Of a DNA stretch of 64,000 nucleotides, positions 17,162 to 24,313 are shown one piece after another; within the stretch, counting starts at the first letter, position 1, and each line of letters begins with the position of its first letter. Source of the DNA: CALECP01 sp964389925 (lineage in GTDB: Bacteria; Chloroflexota; Anaerolineae; Promineifilales; Promineifilaceae); NCBI GenBank assembly GCA_964389925.1, contig CAYMGE010000001.1, forward strand, positions 120,117 to 184,116. Reading direction: 5' to 3'. Under the pieces are notes generated by a model. That model made no database searches and was not told the origin of the DNA. It was given only the letters and a program-made list of their open reading frames with translations. The position numbers and the translations under genes are program-made.

Positions 17162-18556
17162 TTATCTCAAATTTTCCTCTGACTGTATCACCACGAAGAT
17201 ACCGCGCAAACTGCCTTCGTCTGGCTCACCTTCTGGGACAATCAGCGTTGCCACCTCAGAGCTAGTCAGCATTTCGCCGCTCTCATTGCCCAACAAGGCG
17301 ACGACCGCATGGGTTCCCGGCGGCAGGTTGACCTCGGTTGTAAAGTTCCACAAACCGTTGCTGTCAATTGTCGTTGTGCCAAGCTGCGTATTATTGAGGA
17401 AGATGAAAACAGGTGTGCCGACGGGCTGGCCTGTTCCGCTCAGATTGATGTTGCCTGTGGCGAGATTTTCGCCGACTGTGAAATCGGCCGATTCCTCCGT
17501 CAGCGGATCAAGCGTAATACGTGCCGGCTCCGCCGGCCGCCGCAAACGAGTTGGGGTCGAAATGGCGGGTTCGAGCGCACCCTCAGCGTTGGCAACGGCA
17601 ACGAACTCAAATGTGGTTTCGTTTGGTGGCAACGGGTAATCGAACGCCCAATTGCCATCCATATCCGTCGTGACAAGACCGATGAATTCGCCATTGTTGA
17701 AGATGCTGAGGTCTACGTTGGGTTCCCCTGTGCCGATTAAGTTGACGGTGTTAGGGTCGGGTCGGTCTGCGACGAGTTCGATGGTAGGGGTTTGCAAAAC
17801 CTGTCCGATGGTGATAGTGATGGTGTCTATCGGCCGATCTGGGCGCTCAACCGAGCGCACGTCAATGGTGTAGTTTCCCGGCTCATCAAAGGTGCTGCTC
17901 AATGTCCACTGTCCGTCATCCCCCACAGCGACGCGCCCCAATGTGCGGCCGTCTGTTGAGACGATGACCTGTGAGCCGGGAGTGCTTGTTCCCGTCAACG
18001 TCACACGCCCCGCCGTGATAGCCATCCCGTCTAGGTCAGGCTCAAATGAGGGGTCCTGAATCGGTATCCCGTTAAGCGTTTCGCTCTCGCCAAGACGCGG
18101 TAAATAGTTAACTGCGCTGCGGTCGGACTCGATCACGCCGCCTGAACGAATGGCGAAAGGATAGGCTGGAGATTCAACTGTCAGGCCATCGCGCCGCGCC
18201 GTTAAGCGCAAGTTGTGGCGACCGTCGGGCAGCGTCATTTCGTATGTCCAGCGGCCGAGACGATCTGTCTCAACCTGCTCTACAAGCGTGCCGTCGATAA
18301 GTAGGTCAACGCGCTGATTGGGCAGATAACTGCCTGCAAACTGCACCGTGTTTGTCGTTCCGTCTTTGATGACGGGCGCACTCGCCGCTGGCAAAATATC
18401 ACCAACCGCGCTGTAGGTCAACGCACCCGCGTCGCGGTTTTGCACAAAACCGCGTAGTGCAAATAAGATGATTAAAAAAATTAAAATCAGCAGCGGTGCA
18501 ATCATTAGCTGCTCTTGATCCTCTCGTAAGCCAAACGCTTTTCTAAGCAAATCCAT
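17162..18556 (-). CDS. membrane-anchored protein with bacterial Ig-like repeats
   Basis: A 464-residue protein: short cytosolic start, one membrane helix (about 18-40, LLILIFLIILFALRGF), then four Ig-like/Big repeats outside. Each repeat carries the signature of an extracellular beta-sandwich with a G-x-W strand: DRLGRWTYEMTLPDG, GDDGQWTLSSTFDEPG, DMDGNWAFDYPLPP, DSNGLWNFTTEVNLPPG. Such modules act as spacers or ligand binders on the surface. There is no catalytic domain. In many Chloroflexi similar proteins end in LysM, but none is present here. Specific role unknown. Confidence 0.75.
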   Translation of the reverse strand: MDLLRKAFGLREDQEQLMIAPLLILIFLIILFALRGFVQNRDAGALTYSAVGDILPAASAPVIKDGTTNTVQFAGSYLPNQRVDLLIDGTLVEQVETDRLGRWTYEMTLPDGRHNLRLTARRDGLTVESPAYPFAIRSGGVIESDRSAVNYLPRLGESETLNGIPIQDPSFEPDLDGMAITAGRVTLTGTSTPGSQVIVSTDGRTLGRVAVGDDGQWTLSSTFDEPGNYTIDVRSVERPDRPIDTITITIGQVLQTPTIELVADRPDPNTVNLIGTGEPNVDLSIFNNGEFIGLVTTDMDGNWAFDYPLPPNETTFEFVAVANAEGALEPAISTPTRLRRPAEPARITLDPLTEESADFTVGENLATGNINLSGTGQPVGTPVFIFLNNTQLGTTTIDSNGLWNFTTEVNLPPGTHAVVALLGNESGEMLTSSEVATLIVPEGEPDEGSLRGIFVVIQSEENLR

Positions 18557-18722
18557 TTGTAACCGTCTCCACAGGATGTCATTGCTAAATGTTGAACGCC
18601 TAAGTGTACCGACTGCTCAATAAGGTTACAAACAACGTCATGTCAGAGAATCATTGATGTTTTTTTAGCAGCTTACTTCTCTTGTCTATAGCCTCACGCT
18701 GCTCTACCTGCACAAGGTGTTG
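18557..18722. other. gene-free stretch before the first inverted-repeat element
   Basis: No gene seen. A 9-bp inverted repeat (TTTGTAACC at 18558, GGTTACAAA at 18624) lies upstream of the Ig-like protein gene. The promoter for that gene should be here but is not obvious. Confidence 0.4.
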
Positions 18723-18833
18723 GTCAATGTCGTTAAGTTAAGCCGAAAATTGGCTAAGTTGACATAATTTTGGTTTTGTCGCAATGCTATCACCCAGAGT
18801 AATCGGCAACGTTCTTAACTTAATGACATTGAC
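18723..18833 (+). mobile_element. MITE-like inverted-repeat element, copy 1
   Basis: Terminal inverted repeats of 20 bases (GTCAATGTCGTTAAGTTAAG at the left, one mismatch at the right) enclose about 70 bases without coding capacity. The interior is nearly identical to copy 2 at 19666-19791, which is 17 bases longer; the difference lies between CAACGT direct repeats, so copy 1 looks like a deletion derivative. No target duplication is evident. The element stands just upstream of the toxin gene and in the same orientation as copy 2. Confidence 0.75.
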
Positions 18834-18919
18834 TAATTAGTTCGACGACACAACTAAATTGCCGTTGTGTGCAAATCAGAAATTGCCAACTATAGTTTGC
18901 GCTGCTATATTTATGCACA

Positions 18920-19222
18920 ATGCAGAAGGCAGTGATCTTTTATGAGGATGCGAAAGGGAACGAGCCATTTACCGACTGGCTCAACAGCTTGCGCGACTCA
19001 ACAACACGACGGCGTATTCTCAAACGCCTATTCCGCGTCGAACAAGGCAATTATGGCGATCATAAATCGGTCGGTGATGGCGTTCATGAACTACGGTTCT
19101 TCTTTGGTTCTGGATATCGCGTCTACTTCGGTGAGGACGGCGACACCATTGTTGTGCTTTTGATTGGCGGCGACAAAGCGAGTCAAACAAAGGACATTCA
19201 GAAAAATGACACGACAATATAG
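18920..19222 (+). CDS. type II toxin, RelE/ParE superfamily (HigB-like addiction killer)
   Basis: A 100-residue protein of the 'addiction module killer protein' family: EDAKGNEPFTDWLNSLRDSTTRRRILKRLFRVEQGNYGDHKSVGDGVHELRFFFGSGYRVYF..., ending in LLIGGDKASQTKDI. The pattern (helix-rich start, GVxELRxxxGxGYRVYF, LLxGGDKxxQxxDI) is diagnostic. RelE-fold toxins of this group usually cleave mRNA on the ribosome. The downstream antitoxin starts inside the last codons (17-base overlap), the toxin-first order typical for HigBA-type modules. The pair sits between two copies of a MITE-like element. Confidence 0.9.
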   Translation: MQKAVIFYEDAKGNEPFTDWLNSLRDSTTRRRILKRLFRVEQGNYGDHKSVGDGVHELRFFFGSGYRVYFGEDGDTIVVLLIGGDKASQTKDIQKNDTTI

Positions 19223-19535
19223 AACACTCCACGAAGTCACTGAATCGTATCTTTGCGACCATCCTGATGAGATCGATGCATTTGTCACAGAGATATTCAC
19301 CGACTATGCAGAGGATGGCGACTCCGCCGCGTTGCTGTCAGCATTGCGCGTCGTTGCGCGAGTGAAGGGCATCACCGATATGGCAAATGAAGTTGGCATG
19401 AGCCGACAAGGGTTACAAAAAGCGTTGTCGAGTAAGGGCAATCCGCGATTGGACAACGTCAACTCAATCATGCACGCGATGGGGTATCAGCTCATGCCTC
19501 AACCTCTACGCCAGCAAAATCTACGGGCTGGCTGA
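19206..19535 (+). CDS. antitoxin, XRE/HTH (HigA-like addiction antidote)
   Basis: A 109-residue DNA-binding antitoxin of the 'probable addiction module antidote' family. The HTH reads GITDMANEVGMSRQGLQKALSSKGNPRLDNVNSIMHAMGYQL. I place the start at the ATG at 19206 (MTRQYRTLHEV), which overlaps the toxin stop; the open frame extends further upstream but entirely inside the toxin gene. It neutralises the toxin and probably represses the operon. Its last codons overlap the 3' end of a truncated DUF305 gene on the other strand. Confidence 0.9.
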   Translation: MTRQYRTLHEVTESYLCDHPDEIDAFVTEIFTDYAEDGDSAALLSALRVVARVKGITDMANEVGMSRQGLQKALSSKGNPRLDNVNSIMHAMGYQLMPQPLRQQNLRAG

Positions 19536-19665
19536 AAACTCAGGCACAGGTCGCGCCTCCACTTGCGTCGTCGTCTCGCCATTCTCCGCAATATCTTCTA
19601 GCAGCCAGTTCATCTCGTCAATCTCGCGCAACTGCGCCTCAATGATCTCGTCGGCAAGTTCCTGC
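19521..19665 (-). pseudogene. severed C-terminus of a DUF305 protein
   Basis: The reverse strand encodes 47 residues and a stop, beginning QELADEIIEAQLREIDEMNW, which matches the conserved last helix of DUF305 proteins (ADEIIxAQxxEIxxMxxWL). The frame starts exactly at the edge of MITE copy 2 (19666), and no DUF305 N-terminus with its HHxxAIxMA motif is found on the far side. The gene was therefore cut by, or deleted up to, the element. DUF305 proteins are copper-linked or ferritin-like exported proteins; this fragment cannot be functional. Confidence 0.7.
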
Positions 19666-19791
19666 ACAATGTCGTTAAGTTAAGCCGAAAATTGGCTAAG
19701 TTGACATAATTTTGGTTTTGTCGCAATGCCGTCGCCCAGAGTAATCGGCAACGTGCGGGACACTACAACGTTCTTAACTTAACGACATTGT
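19666..19791 (+). mobile_element. MITE-like inverted-repeat element, copy 2
   Basis: Perfect 19-bp terminal inverted repeats (ACAATGTCGTTAAGTTAAG) enclose a non-coding core that matches copy 1 over about 70 bases. It has 17 additional bases (GTGCGGGACACTACAAC) that copy 1 lacks. It interrupts the remnant DUF305 gene on its left side. Confidence 0.8.
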
Positions 19792-19927
19792 CTACTGGCT
19801 GCTGACCATCCCATCACATTTTACCAGCAATTCCACAATGGTTTTCGCAACTTAACCTTATTTCATCCGTATAGCCCTCTAAAGACGGTTGGGTTTTATA
19901 CGCCAACTGCACATTGAAAGGACAGCC
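19792..19927. other. leader region of the dynamin-like gene
   Basis: About 135 bases with no gene. AAAGGACAGCC directly before the ATG at 19928 is the ribosome-binding site that decides the start of the GTPase; a TTG 13 codons upstream is also in frame but has no such site. Confidence 0.5.
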
Positions 19928-22549
19928 ATGAGCAGCGATAAATACAGCGTACTAGAAAACGAATTACAGGAACTTCCCTTCATCAGCCCCGCACAGACGG
20001 AGCGATGGGTCAACTTACAGAAAACAATTGATGGCAGCCGTGACTATTTGATTCGCGCCGTGCCAGATGCGCGGATCAATATCGACACCGCGCAGAAAAT
20101 TTTGGAGCAGCGCACCTACACGCTCGTCTTTTTTGGCGGGACGGGCGTGGGCAAAAGCACGCTTATCAACAGTTTGCTGGGGCGTAACTTGCTGCCCAGC
20201 GGAGCCGTCACCGCCGTGACAGGGACGATCCTCTACCTTGAGCAGGCGGATGAGGGCGCGGAAGAAACGCTCACCTTCACCTACTGGACAAAGAGTGAGT
20301 TTGCTGACCGTGTGCGGACACTCTGTCGTTTGGCGCGAGTTGAACCGTTTGATGTCACAAATGAGGGCGAACGGCTTTTGGCGCACAAGGCGATCAGCAA
20401 TGCGCTTGCCGCTGGCAGTGACCGTGCCAAGACAGAGCAGGACGAATATCTTGAAATCATTCTCGACTGCATCGCTACTTATGACAATCATAAAGAGCTT
20501 TTCAAGGCAGACTCCCCCCCGCCCGTGAGCTATTCGTTGCATGATGAAAAGGCTTTCACACATCTGCGCGAAGACGGCTTTAAGGGCAGTGACCAACGGC
20601 AAATCCGCATCATCAAATCGGCGACGTTTAGGGTACAGCCAAAAGACGGCGTGCCGAACTTGTTGATGAATGGCTTTTTACGCATTGTAGATGTGCCAGG
20701 GCTGGGCGCGGGAATGCGCTTGCATGAGGCGATCACGCTCGAAGAGATGAAAAAGGAAGACGCGATGATCGTGTTGGTCTCCGATGCGGGGCGGCAGCGC
20801 GTCGATGAGATGAAGTCGCTACAAGCGGTGCATTGGGTCAAGGATAATCGTTTGCGCGGTTTGACGGGCGTTGATTTGGATGAGGCGGCCGCAAAAATTT
20901 TCTACGTCGTCAACGGTGGCAATGTGCGACAGGCGTATGACCGTTTGAATAGCGGACTGCCCGAAGCGGAGCGCGAAGTCAAGGAAGTGACGCGCCATAT
21001 CGCGCCGAACTATTGGGAGGCATATAAGGATCGTGGCAATGGTCGGCCGTATTTCCTAATCCAGCCCCCCGCCGCCCTCTACCTACAAGACCCAGAAGGC
21101 GCACCAAAGGAATTTGCTAGCGAAACACGCCGCATCGTCGAAGCGTTTAACGACCAACTCGATGCAATTAGCGGTCAGGACATTAGCGAAGAGGCGGATC
21201 CGTTTGATGCGGACGTGATGTCAGCGTTGATGGAGTTGAGTGAAATTCCCGCACTGCGCGAGGCGTTGATCGAGTTTATCCGCAATGATCGCATTCGGTC
21301 ACAGCTACGTGAGGCGGAGACACGAGTGCGGACTGCGCTCTCATCGCTCAAAACGTACTATGAAGAACAGTTGGCAGATCGCAACGTTTACCCGCCCTTC
21401 TCCGTCAGTTGGGAGAGCTTGCAGGAGAAGCGGTTTGAGAATTTGCTACGCCGTTTGCAGAAAGATTTGCCGCGTGCATTTCATGGCGCGTTGGTCGAAT
21501 TGAGCCAACGAACGAATAATGAGGCGAGTTTTAGGCGGTTGGTTCGGCCGACGCTAAACCAAATTCAAGCCCGCGTCCAAGACACAATCGCTGAAGAAGT
21601 CGAGAATCTGCTCGAACAGTACGGCACGGAGCATTGGGATAACCGCGATGTCACCTATGACAACCTGATTTGGGGAACGAGCGGGATCGAACTGCCGATC
21701 AAGCGCATTCTCTACCAAGTTGAGTTGACGATGCAAGAGGCCGTTTCACAGTCGATGCCACGCTTGGGCGACGTGATGAGCAATGAACTCAAGCGCACGC
21801 TCGCATCACATGAGATCAAATCGCGGCTCGAACGCGCTAGCTACGACCAGAACTACACCTACACACTGCCACACAACCCCGGCGGCTTGTATGGAGCGAC
21901 AGATGGATTAGATGCACTGGTCGAACGAGTCACCAACAGCTTCCGTCAAACGTGTCGTCAGGCGGTGATGTACGAATTGATGAGCCAATCGCGCTCGGTC
22001 AATCAGCGCATTGAGTCACTGGACGCGAACTTCGCCAGCAACGACGCGCTCCTTGAGGCGGCGTTGAATGGCTCGGTTCCACAACAGCAAGCCACCCCAC
22101 AACCGCAGGCAGCCCCTGAACCCGCTGTCGAAGATGCGCTCGAAATCCGCATTTTGGATGATGCGCCAGCGGTCAGCTTTGACGAGGATATTGCGATTCG
22201 GTTTGATGATGAGCCACAGGTGACGCAGCTTGAGACGAGCTATGTGGATCGGTTAGAGACAGTCAACGATAAGGCGAAGCGCGTATTTGCCAATATCGTG
22301 ACAGATTTGTTTAGTGATGACGATTTGCTGCCCCGTTTGCGACGCTTGTTTTGGCTGGAAGCGACACGGGCCGAGCGTGACTTCAACAATCACATCGTCA
22401 AGCCACTGCTGCGTCAGCACGACCGACGACTGCACAGCGAAGAGCTGCGCTCTGCAATGGAGTCCGACCTCGAATCGATCTCAGACATGGAAGCACTGAT
22501 GCGGACATGGGAGGGGTTGGATAAGTTGGAAGGAAAACTCGGTTTTTAA
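19928..22549 (+). CDS. dynamin-like large GTPase
   Basis: An 873-residue protein. The N-terminal GTPase domain has G1 GGTGVGKST (about 70-78), a G2-region Thr in AVTGTI, and G3 DVPGLGAG (about 253). The middle and C-terminal parts are long amphipathic helices with QLREAETRVRTALSSLKTYYEEQ and similar heptads, compatible with a dynamin stalk, then a Gln/Pro/Ala-rich acidic linker (about 695-750) and a final helical segment. I see no strong transmembrane helix. Bacterial dynamin-like proteins remodel membranes after stress or phage attack, but function is not shown here. It is followed by two glycine-zipper micro-proteins and lies in an accessory-looking region poor in the TCGGCCGA motif. Confidence 0.75.
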   Translation: MSSDKYSVLENELQELPFISPAQTERWVNLQKTIDGSRDYLIRAVPDARINIDTAQKILEQRTYTLVFFGGTGVGKSTLINSLLGRNLLPSGAVTAVTGTILYLEQADEGAEETLTFTYWTKSEFADRVRTLCRLARVEPFDVTNEGERLLAHKAISNALAAGSDRAKTEQDEYLEIILDCIATYDNHKELFKADSPPPVSYSLHDEKAFTHLREDGFKGSDQRQIRIIKSATFRVQPKDGVPNLLMNGFLRIVDVPGLGAGMRLHEAITLEEMKKEDAMIVLVSDAGRQRVDEMKSLQAVHWVKDNRLRGLTGVDLDEAAAKIFYVVNGGNVRQAYDRLNSGLPEAEREVKEVTRHIAPNYWEAYKDRGNGRPYFLIQPPAALYLQDPEGAPKEFASETRRIVEAFNDQLDAISGQDISEEADPFDADVMSALMELSEIPALREALIEFIRNDRIRSQLREAETRVRTALSSLKTYYEEQLADRNVYPPFSVSWESLQEKRFENLLRRLQKDLPRAFHGALVELSQRTNNEASFRRLVRPTLNQIQARVQDTIAEEVENLLEQYGTEHWDNRDVTYDNLIWGTSGIELPIKRILYQVELTMQEAVSQSMPRLGDVMSNELKRTLASHEIKSRLERASYDQNYTYTLPHNPGGLYGATDGLDALVERVTNSFRQTCRQAVMYELMSQSRSVNQRIESLDANFASNDALLEAALNGSVPQQQATPQPQAAPEPAVEDALEIRILDDAPAVSFDEDIAIRFDDEPQVTQLETSYVDRLETVNDKAKRVFANIVTDLFSDDDLLPRLRRLFWLEATRAERDFNNHIVKPLLRQHDRRLHSEELRSAMESDLESISDMEALMRTWEGLDKLEGKLGF

Positions 22550-22573
22550 GTTGGCACGCGATTTATAGAGTCA

Positions 22574-22600
22574 TGTTTCGGGAATTGGATTCCCGAAACA
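22574..22600 (+). terminator. strong hairpin after the dynamin-like gene
   Basis: TGTTTCGGGAAT / ATTCCCGAAACA, a perfect 12-bp stem with a 3-base loop, 25 bases after the stop codon. There is no U-tract, so it may be a factor-assisted stop, an mRNA-stabilising hairpin or a dispersed palindrome; a related stem occurs between mreB and mreC. Confidence 0.5.
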
Positions 22601-22652
22601 CATAATCTCTGGCAATGGCGAAAATTTCGTGACGCTAATTTGAGACAACATA

Positions 22653-22817
22653 ATGAACAAACAAGAGCCAAACAACAAGAAAAAGAAAGGCATGGGCATT
22701 GGCGTGGGGATCGCAATTGGGGTTGCACTGGGCGCGGCATTTGACAACATTGGTCTCGGCATTGCGCTGGGGATTGCATTGGGGGCGGCGTTCGATTGGC
22801 AACACGGGCGCGAGTGA
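22653..22817 (+). CDS. glycine-zipper micro-protein (copy 1)
   Basis: A 54-residue protein: a short Lys/Asn/Gln head (MNKQEPNNKKKKGM), then two blocks of the form GIGVGIAIGVALGAAFDNIG and GIALGIALGAAFDWQ, i.e. GxxxG/AxxxG glycine-zipper helices that pack tightly in membranes. A similar 66-residue protein lies at 24021-24221. Small proteins of this kind are common next to Chloroflexi and Bacteroidetes accessory genes; the role is unknown, perhaps membrane insertion. The 28-base gap to the next gene suggests co-transcription with the Rpn-type protein. Confidence 0.65.
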   Translation: MNKQEPNNKKKKGMGIGVGIAIGVALGAAFDNIGLGIALGIALGAAFDWQHGRE

Positions 22818-22845
22818 GTTTACGCGGCAAAGCGACAAGGTAAAG

Positions 22846-23655
22846 ATGAAAAAGTTAGCACCATTGAACAATAGCGTCGTTTTCAAAAAGCTGTTTCGTC
22901 ACCCAGAGGTGTTGTCGGCGTTTGTGCGGGATGTGACTGGTGTGCAGTTGGAGTTGACGGCGGAGAATATCAATCTTGAAAAGAAGTTCGAGCCGCCTGT
23001 TGGCAATGTCGATATTGCGCTCGACATCTTTGCTGAAGACCCCAAGCATCGCGTGATCGTTGAGATTCAGCGCGTGCGGTACGACTACCACTATGATCGC
23101 TTCCTGCATTATCATCAAGCAGCGACAGTGGAGTTGGCACAGAGCCACTCAAGCTACAAGCTGAATCGTACCGTTTATACGATTGTTTGGCTGACAGCGA
23201 AATCGAACAAGTCAGAATACCGGCACAGCTTGATTACGACAGAGCTTTGTTCTGTGACAGAGAGTGGTGAACAATTAGACCTATATCCGCACAAGCTATT
23301 TTTTCTCAATCCTTTTTATATTAAGGATCAAACGCCAGAAGGGGTAGCGGACTGGTTGCAGTTGGTTGAGCAGAGTATCACACATCCGCGTAATCCGCAG
23401 TTCAATCAAAAGCGGGAGATTATTCGGCTGGCGGCGGACATCATTGAGGACGAGGATTTGACACCGCAGGAGCGGGTTGTTTTGCTTGAGGAAATTGGGT
23501 ATCAAGAGAATTTAACTTTGAAGGTACAAGAGGGTTACAACGAAGCCACTCGTGATATTGCCGTAAACCTACTAGCACAAGGATTGAGTATTGATATGAT
23601 TGCAGCAGCGACGGGATTATCGGCCGAAATCATCCACTCACTAAAAAATGATTAA
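22846..23655 (+). CDS. Rpn/PD-(D/E)XK nuclease family protein
   Basis: A 269-residue member of the 'PD-(D/E)XK nuclease family transposase' (Rpn-like) group. The start at 22846 is fixed by AAGG five bases upstream; the longer open frame would run through the micro-protein. Landmarks: NNSVVFKKLFRHPEVLSAFVRDVTG at the N-terminus, the nuclease core VDIALDIFAEDPKHRVIVEIQ (Asp...Glu-x-Gln, the Q replacing the usual Lys as in many of the family) and a C-terminal VNLLAQGLSIDMIAAATGLSAEIIHSLK helix pair found in these proteins. Rpn proteins nick DNA and promote recombination. Its stop overlaps the start of the next gene by 8 bases. Confidence 0.85.
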   Translation: MKKLAPLNNSVVFKKLFRHPEVLSAFVRDVTGVQLELTAENINLEKKFEPPVGNVDIALDIFAEDPKHRVIVEIQRVRYDYHYDRFLHYHQAATVELAQSHSSYKLNRTVYTIVWLTAKSNKSEYRHSLITTELCSVTESGEQLDLYPHKLFFLNPFYIKDQTPEGVADWLQLVEQSITHPRNPQFNQKREIIRLAADIIEDEDLTPQERVVLLEEIGYQENLTLKVQEGYNEATRDIAVNLLAQGLSIDMIAAATGLSAEIIHSLKND

Positions 23656-23935
23656 TTACACTGATTTTGTACCTGAACTGATTGAGCCGCATACATGGCG
23701 GACACCGCCTGTTTTTGAGTCGATGAAGGAAGTCAAGGCGCGGGTGCAGGCTTGGCAAGCGGTAACGCCGTGCAAAATTATCAATGTAGAGACGGTGATT
23801 CGGCCGATTATGTACGAAGACCAAAAAAATCATGTAGACCTAGACAATGCCGCAATCGTGCCAACGATGCCACATCATGCGAATGTCTGGGCGTGGCTGC
23901 AAATCATTCGCGTCTGGTACGATGATGGCCTATGA
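23648..23935 (+). CDS. small conserved hypothetical protein (RVWY type)
   Basis: A 95-residue protein overlapping the nuclease gene by 8 bases, so likely translated from the same message. It contains KIINVETVIRPI in the middle and ends with NVWAWLQIIRVWYDDG, a pattern (INVETV...WxxxxRVWY) that I recognise from many small Chloroflexi and cyanobacterial hypothetical proteins. No signal peptide or membrane helix. The stop codon is supplied by the first bases of a dispersed repeat (23927-23985). Confidence 0.6.
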   Translation: MINYTDFVPELIEPHTWRTPPVFESMKEVKARVQAWQAVTPCKIINVETVIRPIMYEDQKNHVDLDNAAIVPTMPHHANVWAWLQIIRVWYDDGL

Positions 23936-23985
23936 CTAAAGCCACAGATCAAGTTGAGAAGCACGTTTAAGCGTGCTTGATGAGT
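23927..23985 (+). repeat. 59-bp palindromic repeat, copy A
   Basis: GGCCnnTGACTAAAGCCACAG followed by an imperfect palindrome AAGCACGTTTAAGCGTGCTT and GATGAGT. It matches copy B at 24246-24304 at 53 of 59 positions, in direct orientation. The two flank the second glycine-zipper gene. The pattern resembles REP-like repeats mobilised by RAYT/IS200-type transposases. Confidence 0.75.
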
Positions 23986-24020
23986 TAGCCGCTGAGTTTA
24001 CTCTGCTGCGGAAAAATGCT

Positions 24021-24221
24021 ATGAACAAAGAAACAAGTTATTTGGCGTTGGGAATTGGAGTCGGGCTCTCACTAGGAGCGGGGTTAGGAGCAGCGTTTGG
24101 GGCAGCATTTGACAACGTGGCGATAGGTGTTGCGCTGGGGCCATCGATTGGTTTGGGAATCGGTGTGGCAGTTGGCGCGATTTTGGATAAACAGAAGCGT
24201 AAACAGCAGGATGAGTCGTGA
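24021..24221 (+). CDS. glycine-zipper micro-protein (copy 2)
   Basis: A 66-residue protein, start at the ATG at 24021 (MNKETSYLALGIG), with LGIGVGLSLGAGLGAAFGAAFDNVAIGVALGPSIGLGIGVAVGAI, two glycine-zipper helices, and a basic tail (DKQKRKQQDES). It is a paralogue of the protein at 22653-22817, sharing the GAAFDN turn. It is enclosed by two direct copies of a 59-bp palindromic repeat, which suggests that the gene moved as a unit or was captured between repeats. Function unknown. Confidence 0.65.
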   Translation: MNKETSYLALGIGVGLSLGAGLGAAFGAAFDNVAIGVALGPSIGLGIGVAVGAILDKQKRKQQDES

Positions 24222-24245
24222 ATCGTAAACTCTACTTTTTTGAAA

Positions 24246-24304
24246 GGCCAGTGACTAAAGCCACAGGTCAGGTTGCGAAGCACGCTTAAGCGTGCTTGAT
24301 GAGT
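24246..24304 (+). repeat. 59-bp palindromic repeat, copy B
   Basis: Second copy of the repeat at 23927-23985. Here the palindrome is perfect over 20 bases (24278-24297, AAGCACGCTTAAGCGTGCTT). Confidence 0.8.
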
Positions 24305-24313
24305 GTGAAAATT

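Noticed and set aside
22699..22845. Extended N-terminus for the Rpn-type protein
   Set aside because: It runs antiparallel in meaning to the micro-protein gene in another frame; AAGG before ATG 22846 and the family N-terminus support the shorter form.
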